Shown here: one piece after another, positions 37,701 to 50,639 of the stretch | How positions within the stretch are numbered: the first letter of the stretch is position 1 | How the letters are laid out: each line of letters opens with the position of its first letter | Source: Baylisascaris procyonis | Lineage: Eukaryota; Nematoda; Chromadorea; Rhabditida; Ascarididae | DNA: 64,000 bases | NCBI GenBank assembly: GCA_037389465.1 | Contig: JAZARR010000234.1 | Span: 496,001-560,000, forward strand | Reading direction: 5' to 3' | Translations under genes and position numbers: made by a program | The notes under the pieces: generated by a model | Told to the model about the DNA's origin: nothing | The model's input: the letters and a program-made list of their open reading frames with translations, nothing else | The model's database searches: none

Positions 37701-40540
37701 AAAGATCACTTAAGGCTAATAGCACGGTCATTTTTCCATATTTCAATTAAAATTTTGCATAGATTTCTGTAACTGAAGTGCGTAACTTTTCTGTTGCAGC
37801 AGTACCTTTTCCAAAAGCATTTGAATACTCTAAAACAATAGCTAAGCACTATATGTCAAGGTGCTCATTCCTTGCCACAGCATTCCATAAAGTTCTTTTT
37901 TTAAATTTAATTCATATATCAAATCAATATGGAATGGGAATTTCATCATTGACCGTATAGGTAAGGGATGCGATACATTGTTAGAAAGTACTATTGACTT
38001 GATATCTACATTTTTGCAGAGCTATCACCTCTTTTATTGTTAAGGACATAAGGAACATATTAGGAAGGAGAATGTTAGTGAAATATACGACGAAGTGTTC
38101 GTCTCAGGTATGTTCCAGGGTCAGTTCTTGAATTGGCGGCCATCGATCATGGACTCGCCTTTCCGGTCAAGCATCCCGAGATTGCAACCAGATTGAGGCC
38201 ATTTCCATTCGGTTGGACCTTCCTTCCTATTGCGCGAAAGGTTCGTAACATCAAATCCTTTTAATTAATAAAATCCAGAAAATCCTAAAATTAAGAGGTT
38301 CATTGAGGCGTCATCACATATTTTATCGCCTACCTTTCTCGAAATGTTCTCATATAGCATTCTTTTGTGTTTGTTTGTTTTTTTTAATGTTCATATCAGC
38401 TTATGAAAGTAATGTACAATGGAATCACCTTCAATATTAGTTATGCATCATTTTCAGATATGATTTAGTTCACTTTGTTCTGTGGTTTTTTTGCCACTCA
38501 TCCCTCCCCCCTCTCCCACCTCAAAAAAAAATTGCTATTATTTACCAAACATTTTCATTTACCATTGCCTCTCATGCACGTTCTTCTGCATTAAAGTGCA
38601 AAGCATAGTTTAATTAGATGTTGAAAAAAAATTTCTAAACCTTTTCGGCTGATCTCCACAGCGAAGAATAGAAATATTTTAGCAATGAAGTTTTTATATA
38701 AGTGAACGAGGGAAGGAGGTGGAGGAATGATTATGGTGCTAATACTTTTCTAATATTTTCTTGTCAGATCGAAATTTTCAGCTTTATTCCTTCAGAATTT
38801 TTATAATCAGATTCATTTCTGCTCGGATTTTAGTAATTGTCCATCTTCAACCAATAAATTTTAGATGTTTGTTTTCCAAAAGTTTTTCATGATCCTTATA
38901 GTTGATGAATTTTTGAGTAATTTTTCTCAGTTCTTTTGTTCGTTACGATAGTGGAAACTTGTTTTTGACCAGAAAGTCACTCTTGAAACGTTGATGAATT
39001 GATGGAATTTCGTTTTAGTGGTGATTATCTGTTCGCTATTTTTCTTTCTTTTGTTTTATTTAACGTTCGATATTTTTTCCCATCGGCCATCTAAACACCC
39101 TTCTCTCTCTTGTTTGACATTGTAGAAGTTTTTTTTTCTCATTCTGTCGGGTGTTCAATAACAATTTTTCGTGTTTCATTTCATTTCGCTGTAAATTTTC
39201 TCTGTCACATATCGTTTTTCTGCTTTCTAAAACACTTATTAATAGACCTGCGATAGGATAGAGCCCATACTTAGTAACTGTTGACGATCAACAATTAAAA
39301 AAAAAATCCAAATATAATCGATATTAATCAAGAAGTTAATTTAAGAGAGAATCCAATCGTGAATTTTTTTTTTTGTTCAGAAAATTTTCTCTACTTTACC
39401 ACTATAAATATCATCATTTAATTATTATTAAAGAAATTGTTAGCGTAAATATTATGGTAACAAAAATTTCTCGAAAGAAATCCTTTAATTGTGGCTATAG
39501 AAAGTTGAATTCGAACGAAATATTCATAGCGTACCATCACGATTCTATAGCTTAAGGGTTGAATTGTAGTAATAATGCTATTTTATAATTGAGCAAATGA
39601 ATTTGATATTGCTTATTAATGGCGTTGCGTATTCAAAATATTCTTTGCAGTCATGGGATGAATCATTACGAAAGCAATTATTGGAATTACTATCACCATT
39701 ATTTGTTCATCGACTTTGTATCGATGTCAAGAAACTGTTTATATATGGTGGTGACAATAATCGATTTCTTATTGAAAATCAAATGGATGTTATGCGTGGA
39801 CAGGTATGTAATATCCTTCTTCGAGCATTAAATTTTCCCCATTTGCATCTTTTATTACCTTCTTCTTTTTCAGATTTGAGAGAGGGATTTGGGGGTATGG
39901 GGAGGGGAAAGGTGTTCAACGATCTATCGAATGTATTTTCCATTTCATTACGAACATCACAAATCCAAATATTAAGATAAATGTTTTTTGGCATATGCTG
40001 AGTATACTTTTTTAAAGAAAAATGCGACATCATGAATGAGGAAAAGGAAATATGGAAGGAAATTAAAGTTAGCAGTTCATTTTATTTGTGTAGTGATAGG
40101 ACATATTCAATCATATAAAAGACTTAGCATTAAAGGATTTTGTTTTTTTTTTTGGGGGGGGGGGGGTCAGCAAAAGATCCATTGCAAAGCTTTTCATAAA
40201 ACTACTAATTTACGTCATCTACTAAAGATCGTCAAAAGTGTGTGGGGGGGGGGGGCGATTTAACGCTTTAATCCCTTTTCCATCTCCTTTCGATATTCGT
40301 CGCGAAGCAAATATATTTTAGAAATAAATTATTTTCTTCTGAGTTAATTATGAAGAGATTTTGTTTTTATAGATTTGGAATTTGCGTTTATCATTATTGG
40401 CTAAAGAGTCACCAGCCGATATGGTGAAACGAGATTTAGTAGTCGTAACAGCGAAGTATCGTGGACGACCACAATCAAATGAATGGGACGATTGCTTCAG
40501 AGCGAATCCACCGGATTATCAAGGTCGAGGATGTTGTTGA
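31773..40540 (+). CDS. PI4K2: Phosphatidylinositol 4-kinase type II, 8 exons
   Basis: Makes PI4P on Golgi and endosomal membranes. Exons: 31773-31855 (proposed), 35127-35341, 36002-36207, 36442-36552, 37356-37534, 38108-38240, 39651-39803, 40373-40540. Phases agree and 1248 nt encode 415 residues. Signatures: TGSSGSYF and [10 protein letters not shown] (ATP-binding lysine, residue 116), [19 protein letters not shown] (249-262, catalytic loop), [10 protein letters not shown] (275-284, DFG equivalent) and QMDVMRGQ near the end. The palmitoylation site that reads CCPCC in vertebrates is here [10 protein letters not shown], so three of its four cysteines remain. The loop before the VFVHGY strand is shorter than in human. 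The protein ends GRGCC, a possible lipidation signal. The kinase exons are certain. The first exon is inferred from phase and its Ser/Pro-rich disordered composition, and is separated by a 3.3-kb intron. Confidence 0.94.
31856..35126 (+). other. Proposed 3.3-kb intron 1 of PI4K2
   Basis: T/G-rich + strand with no exon I could support. Contains a poly-G run (about 33691). A frame at 32608-32823 begins with a signal-peptide-like stretch but shows no family resemblance. Two overlapping minus-strand frames at 34252-34534 are ambiguous. Confidence 0.4.
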
Positions 40541-40701
40541 AGGAACTTCCTTTCAAATCCTTTTCATTATTGCTTTTTCCTTTTCCTTCTTCTATTGGGA
40601 GATTTTCTTCAACACCTCTCATATAATTTTCATTGTTTACCGCTTTATTATTTTGATCGAAATATAAACCCCTATTAGTTTATGTAATTAATTAGACCAT
40701 T

Positions 40702-40704
<3 letters not shown>

Positions 40705-40740
<36 letters not shown>
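40705..40740. repeat. (TA)n microsatellite, about 36 bp
   Basis: AT dinucleotide run just downstream of PI4K2. Confidence 0.95.
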
Positions 40741-40741
<1 letters not shown>

Positions 40742-43700
40742 GGCCATTTGCATGTCTTTCTGCTTTCTTGGATTGTATTCTTTGAATTATATCTTGGATT
40801 GTATTGGATTCACTTCGAATTAATTTGCTGTAGATCAATTCGACATCGTAATGACCTTAATTTCCATTTCTAATGCTCTTTACTAATCATATAATCTAGC
40901 AACATTCCTAATATTTTTTTGGCGTTTCATATAAATGTATGCATAATATCGGCTTGCTGTGATGTTTAGTTGCATTTGCTATGATCACTGCAAAGCTTTT
41001 TTTTTAAGTTTAAAATACGATTGTCATTTTTGTTTAAAGCAATCGTCTCATAATTTAAATTTGAGAGCTTAAAAATGGATTAAAGGAGATTTAAAAAACA
41101 TCAAAATGAATGGGAATATGAGCATGAAAATGCAAACAAAACTAAAAGGTGCATGCGATTGTCGGTGGGTGGTCGGAAAGTGTTTCTTTTCTGGGGTATT
41201 ATTCCGAAAAATGCGAATGAATTCATTGCTTTATTTGTTTTTCATCTAAAGCAATATTCACCTAAATGCTCATCATCTATTTTATTGGTCCTTCACTTAA
41301 AAAAGAACGATTGAAACGATCAGAGGATGAGAAAAAAAAGAAACGGAACGTATTTATATGCAAATGTTTGTTGATAAATCAATGATAAGTTTGATTTGAT
41401 GAGTGGAAATGGAGAAGCAAGTTTAATTTTTTCTAATTGCTTGCTATAAGGAAGGTGTTAACGCAATTTGTTGATTTTTTTTATTGTTTCAAGTTTTTTT
41501 TTTTTTTTTTTGAATGTGCTGCATAATTCAATTCGAATAAATCAGCTATATTTGATTTCAATAGTATTGTGACCACTCGAGTGATGGTCATTTGACTATC
41601 GGACGAGGGAATTGGACAAGGAAATCCGTAGTCCGGCGATCCGGAAATTCATTAAATTTTTAAATATCTTTTTCAATACAACAATTGTTTCTAATGGAAA
41701 AAAAAGGTAAATTCTAACAATGAATGTACTCATCTCAAGTGATAAATAAGTGATTATCGTTGCTGTGTATTTTATCACCACTTTCACAGCCACAAAATCA
41801 ACACAAACGAGATACATTGTGATAAGAGAATAATAAACAATTTTTGAGTGTTGCAAACAATATGCATTTAGGGTGCCATACTTTTACTCTTTTTTTTTTT
41901 ACTATATAATTATATTTAAATTAAAAACAATTCGATCGTGCAAAAAAATTGCATTCAATTTGAAGAAACTTTACAAATTTCATTCAAATAATTAACGCTG
42001 TCGTCTCTCCTTTTTTTATGTGCTATTACACTTTTGTCTTTTCATGTTTTCATGAGCTGCATAGACTTTTAAAAGAGATTTGAAAAGTGTTATATCCGTT
42101 TAAAGCAATGAGTACATTTCAAGTAATTTTTATGCGATAGAAACTCAGAAGGAAACAAAATTTGAAAGTATAATTTGTGATAGGGTAGAGGAATTGTTAA
42201 AACAAAAAAAAAAATAGACAAAAGCGCCGAGCATAAATCATTGTAGTCTATCATGAAACTGGCTACATTGTATCGCACTATGGGGTCACCTTTATGTAAA
42301 TATAAATAAATTAAATGATTATTATACATAAATAAATTAAATGATTATTATACGTTCTTCTTCATTAGTTTACCATTAAAGTGGCTACATTGTACCGTAC
42401 TATGTGATCACCTATATTATACCGAAACTTTTGCATACTTTTTTTGCAATTGATATATGAAATTTTCTATTGCACTATTGAAAAAAAAAAAAAAATCCGA
42501 GAATATTAATGTAAGCGTTAATTTAGCGGATATGATTAAATTTTCCGACTAAAATAGAGTTTTATTTTATGAAGGTGAAAACTTCTTAGCGCTAAAATGT
42601 TTTAGTTGAGAAATGAATCGTTTGAAATTATTTGTGTTTATTAGTGATAATTGTTTTTGAAATACATACAATCAATAAGATTGTGTTGTGTTTTTCATTT
42701 AATTCGTCATAAAAATTCCGTTGTTTCATTTTGAGAGAAAATAATTCATAAACAAATCAATCATTCAAATATTTCTCTGAGAAAGAGAAAATACCTATCA
42801 TTTTTCGATCTTTCAGAGTACTAGCCACATTGATTAAGAGCAAGTTTTGAAACCCTCGAATCTTGGCCTGAAATCGTTGAAACGATACAAATTTCGTTTT
42901 GGTTTTTTAATAGGATTTATCACAACAGTAACCTTGCTTCCAAAAGTAGAATTGATAAATGCGCAAAGAAATTATTAAATTTGAAATCATTAGTGATATT
43001 ATATGCTAACATCTTCAATTCACGTGATTGAAATGTGCGCTATCGTTAACAAAACAAGTTTACTTGCATTTTATTTATCTACCTTTAACAAGCGAATTAT
43101 CTCTATGTTTTATTTAACAAAGGTGTTTGGTGTTTGTTCTCTAATTGCCGCATAATTGATTTTCATTTCGCTTAAAGCCGATTGACTATTTCAAGTAGTA
43201 TACTTCAGGTAGAGGAGGAAAGACCGATCGGTATTGGAAGAGAGCATGACTTGCAATTTGTGCACATAAGATTGCAGTTATGAAGTAATTGCTTCATGTG
43301 TAGCCTTATCCCCATACTTAAGCCAAAGTTTCTATTCACTTAATTAACGATTGCGAATAAAAGCAGCAAATATGACCTTCTTTACTTTCTTATCTCTGCT
43401 CAACCAAACAAGTCGTCGTGTTTATTTGTACGAATAAACGTATGACGTCAATAAATATTTTCAAACAATCGTTTCTGATAATATCTATTTAAATGTTTTT
43501 CCCCTTAATTTCTTTATTCGCTAGATATATCGCTGTTATAAAATAAAATATGAAATTATAAAATAATAGATGCTATAAAAAGCAATTGCTAACGTTGTAT
43601 AATGATATCTGTAATGCATCAAAGATCAATAGTGTGGAATATTTGCGATACATATGCAAAACATGAGTCTTTCACATGGGTTGTCAACTTGATAACGGTT

Positions 43701-43900
43701 TATTCATTTTAAAACAACGCAACATCGACCGGTTTGAGTAAGCAAAGATTAACGAATTTGTTGATGACGTTTTGTTGATGAAAAAAAAGCACGAAATCGT
43801 TTAGTTTTAAGACGGTTCCAAGCAGACTCTTTGGCTTCATCCTACCGAGTCACTCCAACCAGACGCCTCATCTGAACGAGGATTGTGCAGCAAATCACAG
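40741..43900. other. Intergenic / long-intron region downstream of PI4K2
   Basis: About 3.2 kb, T/G-rich, with no convincing exon. Contains an imperfect duplication of a block GGCTACATTGTA...TCACCT (about 42262 and 42383) flanking two copies of an ATAAATTAAATGATTATTAT unit. Confidence 0.45.
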
Positions 43901-43924
43901 CTCTCCTGTTGAGTATAACAACGA

Positions 43925-45751
43925 CGAATCGACTCGTCAATATTCGATGGGCACGAGACGAGCCTCAACCCTAACTTTCACGTTATCTTACAATTTCGCC
44001 TAAGCGTCGTAACCCAATGGAAGCGATTTGAAGAGGTATTTTTCGTTATGAATGCTTTTTATCGATTAAAGTTAATAATAAAGTTTTATTGATTGTTAAG
44101 ACGAGATGATCGCATATATTATGCAAAATCTTCTTGAAATTGTTGTTGATGATTTAATTATAACTCAGTGTTACTTTTGACTGTAATATTTTCGACGAGG
44201 TTATCCTTGAGATTTGATCATTCGTTGCCATCGATTGCTTTTTTCGAGATTTTCACTATGCATTACTCCATATCATAGGATAGTATCTGCTTTCGATGAC
44301 ACATTCCAGCTAATTAGGGACGAAAAACGAATGACCGTTTTGTCGGTGAACAATTGTGAAAAGTTGACTGCGGGATTAGTCAGTCATCTGGCAATTGACC
44401 ATCTAACATTTGAGCGTTCGCCAAATGACTTCATATCATGTGTTCGTTTAAGGCGCCATCATTTTCGCGGAACAAAGGTGCTCGACTATCTATGCTATTG
44501 TGCATGATACTATGCCATAAGTAGATTAGTTGAATCACTGCATTCTATATGAATTATTATTATAACGCAAAAAATTGCTGTCAACTGAGATGACTGAAGG
44601 TGCAAATCTGAAAACTTTTTTTAAGTTGGCTAATATTTAAGTTGAATCTCATTAACCGAATCAGATTCTTAATAGATAAGCCATTGATGAAAATAATGTA
44701 GCATCGGGAACACTCGATTCCCGAAGAGCTGAGGTAGTTGATTCGATTCGGCGACGACATTCAGTGCTGATGTGCTTGCTTTGTTGACTTCATAATGTTC
44801 AACGCATGCATCGAATATTTCCTTTTTGGATGTTCATCGTCGTGCTCTTCGATCCTTCCTTTTCACTCGTTTTTTTCTAATAGTGAGTGTATCGATATTC
44901 ACAAGCGATGATCTTCAATATGTTCGAGCATGTCATTGATGACAGTCGGCTGATACTGCTCACATTGAATGAGAGCAGCTTTAGGTATATCTTTTTGCAA
45001 GGCGAACCACAGTTGGGCGCGTCTCTTGTCTTTCTTTCTCGCTCATCGCAATTGCACTGTCGGTTGTCATGGCTGTCTCTGTTTTCCATTTAGGAAACAT
45101 AAAACCTGTCAATAAATAATTAGTATTGTAGGATTGACTGAAGCTGCTATTAACAAACGGCTGGCACGAAGTTGTTTTCAAGTTTTTTTTTGTTGAATTA
45201 TGACTTATAATTGCTATTTAAATGTTGACAAATCGAATCTATCAAATGGTCAGTGGTCATCAACCCTGATTAGGTGAGTGGACGATAAGTGGCTAACCAT
45301 TTGTTTGTCACGTCGTAAAATAAGGCGATTCTTTCTCGATGGAATACAATCGTTGAATGGGCGGAGCCAATCTGCAAGTCACGCCTCAAATATATGCTTC
45401 CTCAAATGCGTATCGTCATATAAGAGGGTCTTTAAATGTGCGCATGCATCAGTGTTGTGCTTAATGATGGTTTGCTTACATCTTGTTGTTTCCTCTTTTT
45501 TTGTTATCCTTTTAGTGGTCCCTTTCTATAAAGACTAAATTAGTTTCATTTAGGTGTTCCATGGGAATTGAATAGTTTTTATCGCCAAAAAAAACTTGTT
45601 GATTTCGTTGTTTATGATGCTCATAGTCTTCATAGCCTCATCCAATGTTCTTGGCATATTCATAAAGGTAATTTTATAGTCAATACTAATTGCCGACTAT
45701 CGATTCGATATGCATGCGTTAGTGACAGCCGCATTGTTTGTTCACATTCAC
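43925..45751 (+). CDS. Unresolved multi-exon plus-strand gene, candidate exons
   Basis: Two pairs of exons join in phase, but I could not link the pairs. Pair 1 ends at 44035 (TTTGAAGAG|GTATTT) and continues at 44310-44477. It reads QFRLSVVTQWKRFEE, then LIRDEKRMTVLSVNNCEKL and ERSPNDFISCVRL. Pair 2 is 45325-45409 (acceptor ATAAG, donor ATGC|GTATCG) and 45554-45751 (acceptor CATTTAG, donor TTCAC|GTAAGT). It reads RWNTIVEWAEPICKSRLKYM, then VPWELNSFYRQKKL and DFVVYDAHSLHSLIQCSW. The first pair vaguely recalls an F-box and the second a beta-propeller strand pattern; neither is secure. The 5' and 3' ends are unknown and it may be more than one gene. Confidence 0.28.
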
Positions 45752-46154
45752 GTAAGTGCAATAATTTTCATTAACGTTCCCCATTGTAAGCAAGCTTCCA
45801 TTGCGAAGGTAATTACAATGGTGAAGCAGTTTGTTTAGTCAAGTCGTTAGCACTGCGACATCGTTTATTACTTTCATATATATCCCTTCAATCTGCATTG
45901 AAAATTACCTCGTTTTCACTAATTGAATAATTGTTCGATTTGCAAGGATTGCATTTAATTTAAAAAAAAATTTCTTATCAATATCACCTTATCACCTGTA
46001 ATAATCGGAGTCAATGCTCGCAATTTCTTGTATATAGCTCCTCGATATGTGTTCTTATTAACTGTATGGTCGATAAATGATATAAGAGAATAAAAGAGGA
46101 GAAATTCGTAATTTGTTGAATTGCTTAAGCTTATCAATTGATTTAAAAGTGGAA

Positions 46155-46165
46155 TTATTTTGCAG
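46155..46165 (+). promoter_or_regulatory. Candidate trans-splice acceptor of the insulin-like gene
   Basis: TTATTTTGCAG lies 13 nt before the insulin-like ATG at 46179. Short leaders after a TTTGCAG-type acceptor are typical of trans-spliced nematode messages. Confidence 0.45.
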
Positions 46166-46178
46166 AGAAAAAGTGATA

Positions 46179-48200
46179 ATGCGTCATTTCATGGGCACAT
46201 TATGCGTTTTTGCATTTGCCGCAATGATGAGTTCATATGGTGGTGATGCGCATAGGTTATGTGGATTTAAACTCGCGAAGATCATTCGTCAAGTATGTGA
46301 TGTCACCGAATGTGATTCCACTAATGGTCTACTTCAGATCGATCTCGACGATGAGCAAGGTTTATATTCTGCTTTCTTCTATCTTATTCGTTAGTTCAGT
46401 TGATGCCTATGCGTTCGTCCTCCTCATCTCTATGTCGATCTCCAGCATATTTAATGCTTTGTCGTTTGTCACTGAATAGACTTGTTGGTCTGCATCTTGC
46501 ATAAGTGGGATATATTTTTATTTATTTATTATAATATATGTATATAGTGAATATGAGCTGCATATAGCGTATATTTATGAGAATATGAGCGTCTAGAGTG
46601 GGGAAGTGTGTCAACGAAGCTCATTCGATATGGTTCTTGCATTTTACGATGTCAGCTTAACTGATTGTAAAAATATTCAAAAAACAAGTATGCATTTGAT
46701 ATTTTCGCTTCATTGAGCATTTAACAAGCTTATAGACAACCGGCTGAAAATTTTTTTTACTCCTATAGGGAGTGAAAGCAAATGTGTTTGACTTGAAAAG
46801 TTTTCTGACAGTTCCAAGTTTTCGTCGAATATATTAGAAAAGAACTAGTTTGAAATTTACCCCTATGGTATGGGTTATACTCATCTCATTTCACAGCTGC
46901 GAATCTCATGAGTTAGAACTACCGAGCTGAGACATATACATCCATAATGTACACACAAATATCTGATGTATTAGTGGTAGGGTTTTGTATACATCTACAA
47001 AGAGCACATAGAAACGAGTAGTGATGTGAGGTGAGGAGTGTTGTGTAGGAAATTTTGGAGGAATCTGAAAAGGATTCATTGTTTTATTGGATTAAGAGTG
47101 ATCCACGATGGTGTACAACGTAATATTGAATTGTGTGTTTAATGAAGAGTTGTTGAAAGCAATAGATTGCAAGTGCGTTGTAAAGTTGTTTACAATATAA
47201 AAGTGTCAGCGAAGAGGCATATTGGTTTACATGTGAACATCGATATGAGCGCATAAAAAATGATCTTTTGAAGCGTGATAAAATAAAGTTCATCAATTCA
47301 TAGCAAATATCTCACACTCATAAACAAGCGATATTGTCTGATATAATAGTTTTTAGTTGAATAGCAGAGCAAATATTATTTCGATCATTATAGTTCATTG
47401 AATTGCAAATACCTTATCATTGACGTATATCATTGAGTTTCTTTATTGTTGAAGAGTTCTGCAGTTAATGATGCAAAAAATATATAAAAGAGATTATTTC
47501 GATTCACTGCATTTTGGCATCTTAGAATTGAGTTCTTTTAATTAATTATTTCAGCTATTGTTGATAATTGGCAAGGAAAGGGGGAAAGTGGGTAAATATT
47601 TAAACAACTTTCAAGAGCACTAAATACGATCGAATACGATCAATTTTTTTGTTGCGATTATGCGCACCTTCGAAGAAAATTACCCATTTGTATGGGCAAG
47701 AAAAATATTCCCTTCTATGGAAATTATAAATGCTCAACAATATTGGTTAGCATATGCGCAGCAATGCATTCAAGTGTCAAAATGTTATTCTAATTACACG
47801 ACTTCATCTGTGTCTGAGAGATGATTCGTTATTGTACTAATATCACACTCATCCCCCCTTCCCCCTCCCCCACCGCTAGGTGCTAATTATTCATTTCGCT
47901 GTTATCGCTGTAGAACATGAAGTTAATCTATGTTTGCGTGTTAAGTGAGAATTGACTATAAAAAATATTCATATTGCAGCAATATCGAATAAATGTTGTG
48001 CTCATCCAAGTGGTTGCACATTGGATTACATCGAGAGATGGTGTTGTCGCAATCAAAATAGATACGATGTGGATACCGAACACGAAAAACGAATAGTTCA
48101 TCGATTCGGTGCCCATAAAAAAGTTCATTTCAAACGACCATCAGCAGCACATCGTGATCACAACAATGCGGACGATGAGTTTATGAGTGTTTTCATTTGA
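46179..48200 (+). CDS. Insulin-like peptide, beta-type with extra cysteine pair, 2 exons
   Basis: Secreted ligand of the insulin/IGF receptor family by homology. Exons 46179-46359 and 47980-48200 join in phase 1, giving 133 residues. Residues 1-24 form a signal peptide (MRHFMGTLCVFAFAAMM...). The B chain is HRLCGFKLAKIIRQVC (C28-x11-C40, the canonical insulin spacing) with an extra C45. The A chain is KCCAHPSGCTLDYIERWCC: C66 C67-x5-C73-x8-C82 plus an extra C83. Extra Cys after both chains is the C. elegans beta-type pattern (4 disulfides). The linker between chains has no dibasic site, so it probably stays single-chain. Oddities: five rather than three residues in the CC-C loop, and a basic C-terminal tail of about 50 residues containing KR and KK sites. 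The upstream TTTTGCAG suggests trans-splicing. Confidence 0.92.
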
Positions 48201-48483
48201 AAGTTGAAATGAAGAATCTGAAACTTAGAATCTCATTAAGTATTTTCTTCATCTTGCCTATAGACTATAGACTATAAGCTATAAACTAGTGATATGATAG
48301 ATTGATCAAAAAATATTGTATAGCTGGGCATGCCAACGTTAATTTTTTTATGTTTTCTAATATATGAGACGATAAATTGATCGTTTATTTTACTTATTAC
48401 CTAGTCTAACCTCTCGCTTATTGAATATTGCCTAAGGCAAATTAGAGGAATTGATTTTGTTTGTGCCGAATTAAAAACTACCT

Positions 48484-48489
48484 AATAAA
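48484..48489 (+). terminator. Poly(A) signal of the insulin-like gene
   Basis: AATAAA about 284 nt downstream of the stop codon. Confidence 0.45.
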
Positions 48490-49250
48490 ATATCGATGGA
48501 ATTATTCTTATAAAGAGTTTTATAAGAAAATTAGAAAAAAAAAGTTATAGGAATAAGTGAATTTCACTATGGAATATTATAAAAAAAAATTCACCAAAAA
48601 TTTATGAGATTCTTCAATGATGATAGATCACTTGAAGCGAATGAAGGGGGAACGTCAGCGATATTAGTAACTTTTTTTTTTGAAGATACTTGAAGTCCTC
48701 TCATCGTTCTAATAAAAACTTATCGAAATCAGTTTCCTAAATATTCGATGTTCGATGAATATTTTAAATTGCAAGCATAGTTTTATCTAATAATTTTCAA
48801 TATTTAACTTGCAGAAATAATCTTAGAGAATCTCTTCGAGAGATTTCACTCCAAAGATCACTTAAGGTGTTGATCTCATTAGGTCAATTCTCGAACCTCT
48901 TATCTCGAATATATATTTATCATGAAGTTTATTACTCAACTATCCATAGCAATTAAAGATGTTTTTCATTAGACTATGAATGTAATATTCAAATTTTGGC
49001 GATTAAACGCCTAGTAATGCTGAATTATGAGGAATATTTGACACTATAATATGGAATTTAAAATAAAATCACAAAATACCCGCAAGTATTTATAATATTT
49101 GGTTAAGTGCCCGCAGGAAGTTGAAAAAATGTTTGCTATTGTCTATCACGTGGAATCGTTGTTTATTGTATTTTACTATGTTGCTTTCGTTGTTGATCTC
49201 GGCTCTGTATCTTATTGTCTATGAAATTGCAGAAACGAATTAACTCTCTT
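48490..49250. other. Intergenic, no feature seen
   Basis: AT-rich sequence downstream of the insulin-like gene. I see no exon or repeat here. Confidence 0.5.
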
Positions 49251-49291
49251 TTTTTGGGGGGGGGGGGGGGGGAGGCCATTTGCACCCCCGT

Positions 49292-49347
49292 AGCTTTTGC
49301 GCTGCAACATATTAAGGTCCGTCCTAATATGTTGCAGCGCAAAAGCT
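49292..49347. repeat. Perfect 23-bp inverted repeat with 10-nt loop
   Basis: The left arm 49292-49314 starts AGCTTTTGCGCTGCAACATA. The right arm 49325-49347 is its exact reverse complement. The loop is AGGTCCGTCC. A poly-G run of about 16 lies just upstream (49257-49272). It could be a transposon terminal pair folded back, a hairpin RNA gene, or an assembly fold-back. Confidence 0.9.
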
Positions 49348-50639
49348 TTTTTAAAAATATTGTCAACAGTGTGATCTTGATTTGATGGTGGTTTAATCTT
49401 GATATTGCTGATATAATCCTATGATTGCGATGTTTATCTATATGAATGGGTGGGATTTTTCCATCGTTATTTTTGACGCTACTAAGCGAAACATTTCGAG
49501 GTTTAGTATTATCGAATGACCACTTGTGATATTTAAATCCATTTCCAGAAGTCATCAGTTTATAGTGGAAAATTTACAAAATATTCGGTATGCTTAACTC
49601 GAATGCAGAGGGTGGACATTGTCCACTTGTCGAACGATAGAGATTAGCCAGTGGGAATCGATTCGCACTTATAGGGAGACTTAGTTTCTTTTTAAAGTGT
49701 CACTAAATATTAAGTGGAGGAAAAGGTGGTGATTTTTTTTTTTTTTTTTTGCACAAAAAAATGTACAAAAATAAGCAATGAAAGGGACGTTGAGTTAGGT
49801 AAATTCATATTGGCATAGTTATAGTTTATTAAAAGAAGAGCATCTCAATGAGTTGATCTGTTCGTATCGATGTGTGCATAAGTATCGATATATTTTATTT
49901 TTGTTGAAAATCACTGTAAACAATGTTTCTTATTCAATGTGTTTCGTACACAATTATCTCAAATATCTCAAAAAATGCGATCGATGAAGAGAGTTCAAAT
50001 TTTTAAGTATATTAAACGATCGGTCAAAGAGTACAAGAAATCACTCTCTATCGCTTTTCTTTTTTTCCTCATTTATTTTATGCAAATTTCCCGGAGATAA
50101 ATTAATAAAACTTGTTACAGTATGAAGTGAAAAAGATAAAGTAGGAATTTCCGTTCAGATTTTAGATAGATATGAATGCATAAAACTACGGAATTTGGAT
50201 AGCATGTGCAATTGAGATGAAGGTGGAAAATAAGGGTGGTGATATTTGTTGATTACATAAAATATTTCATGCCACTATTGGTTTTTCTATGGATATTTTC
50301 GAAGAGACAAATTACATGTACAACACCAAAGGGATGAGTAACAAAGTTCCGCAATGGTTAACGGCTACGAATAGATCATTCTAAGCAGTCTGTACTCTAT
50401 CTATAAGTAATTATAGTAGATAAGAGCTCACTTTTATTGTTTCATAGGATAGGGGTCCTTATATCCTTATGGGGAATTGATTCAAAAAAATGTGCTGAAC
50501 AGCTCTAATTCCGTATCCCGAGAATAAACATATACGTATAGGCAGGGCATTAGAAAGAGTCCCCAAGACTTTCCCTTCCCAGGTACAGCAATATTCACTT
50601 CTATGGACGTTAAGTTGGACGTGCAGAGAGAGGGGGCAA

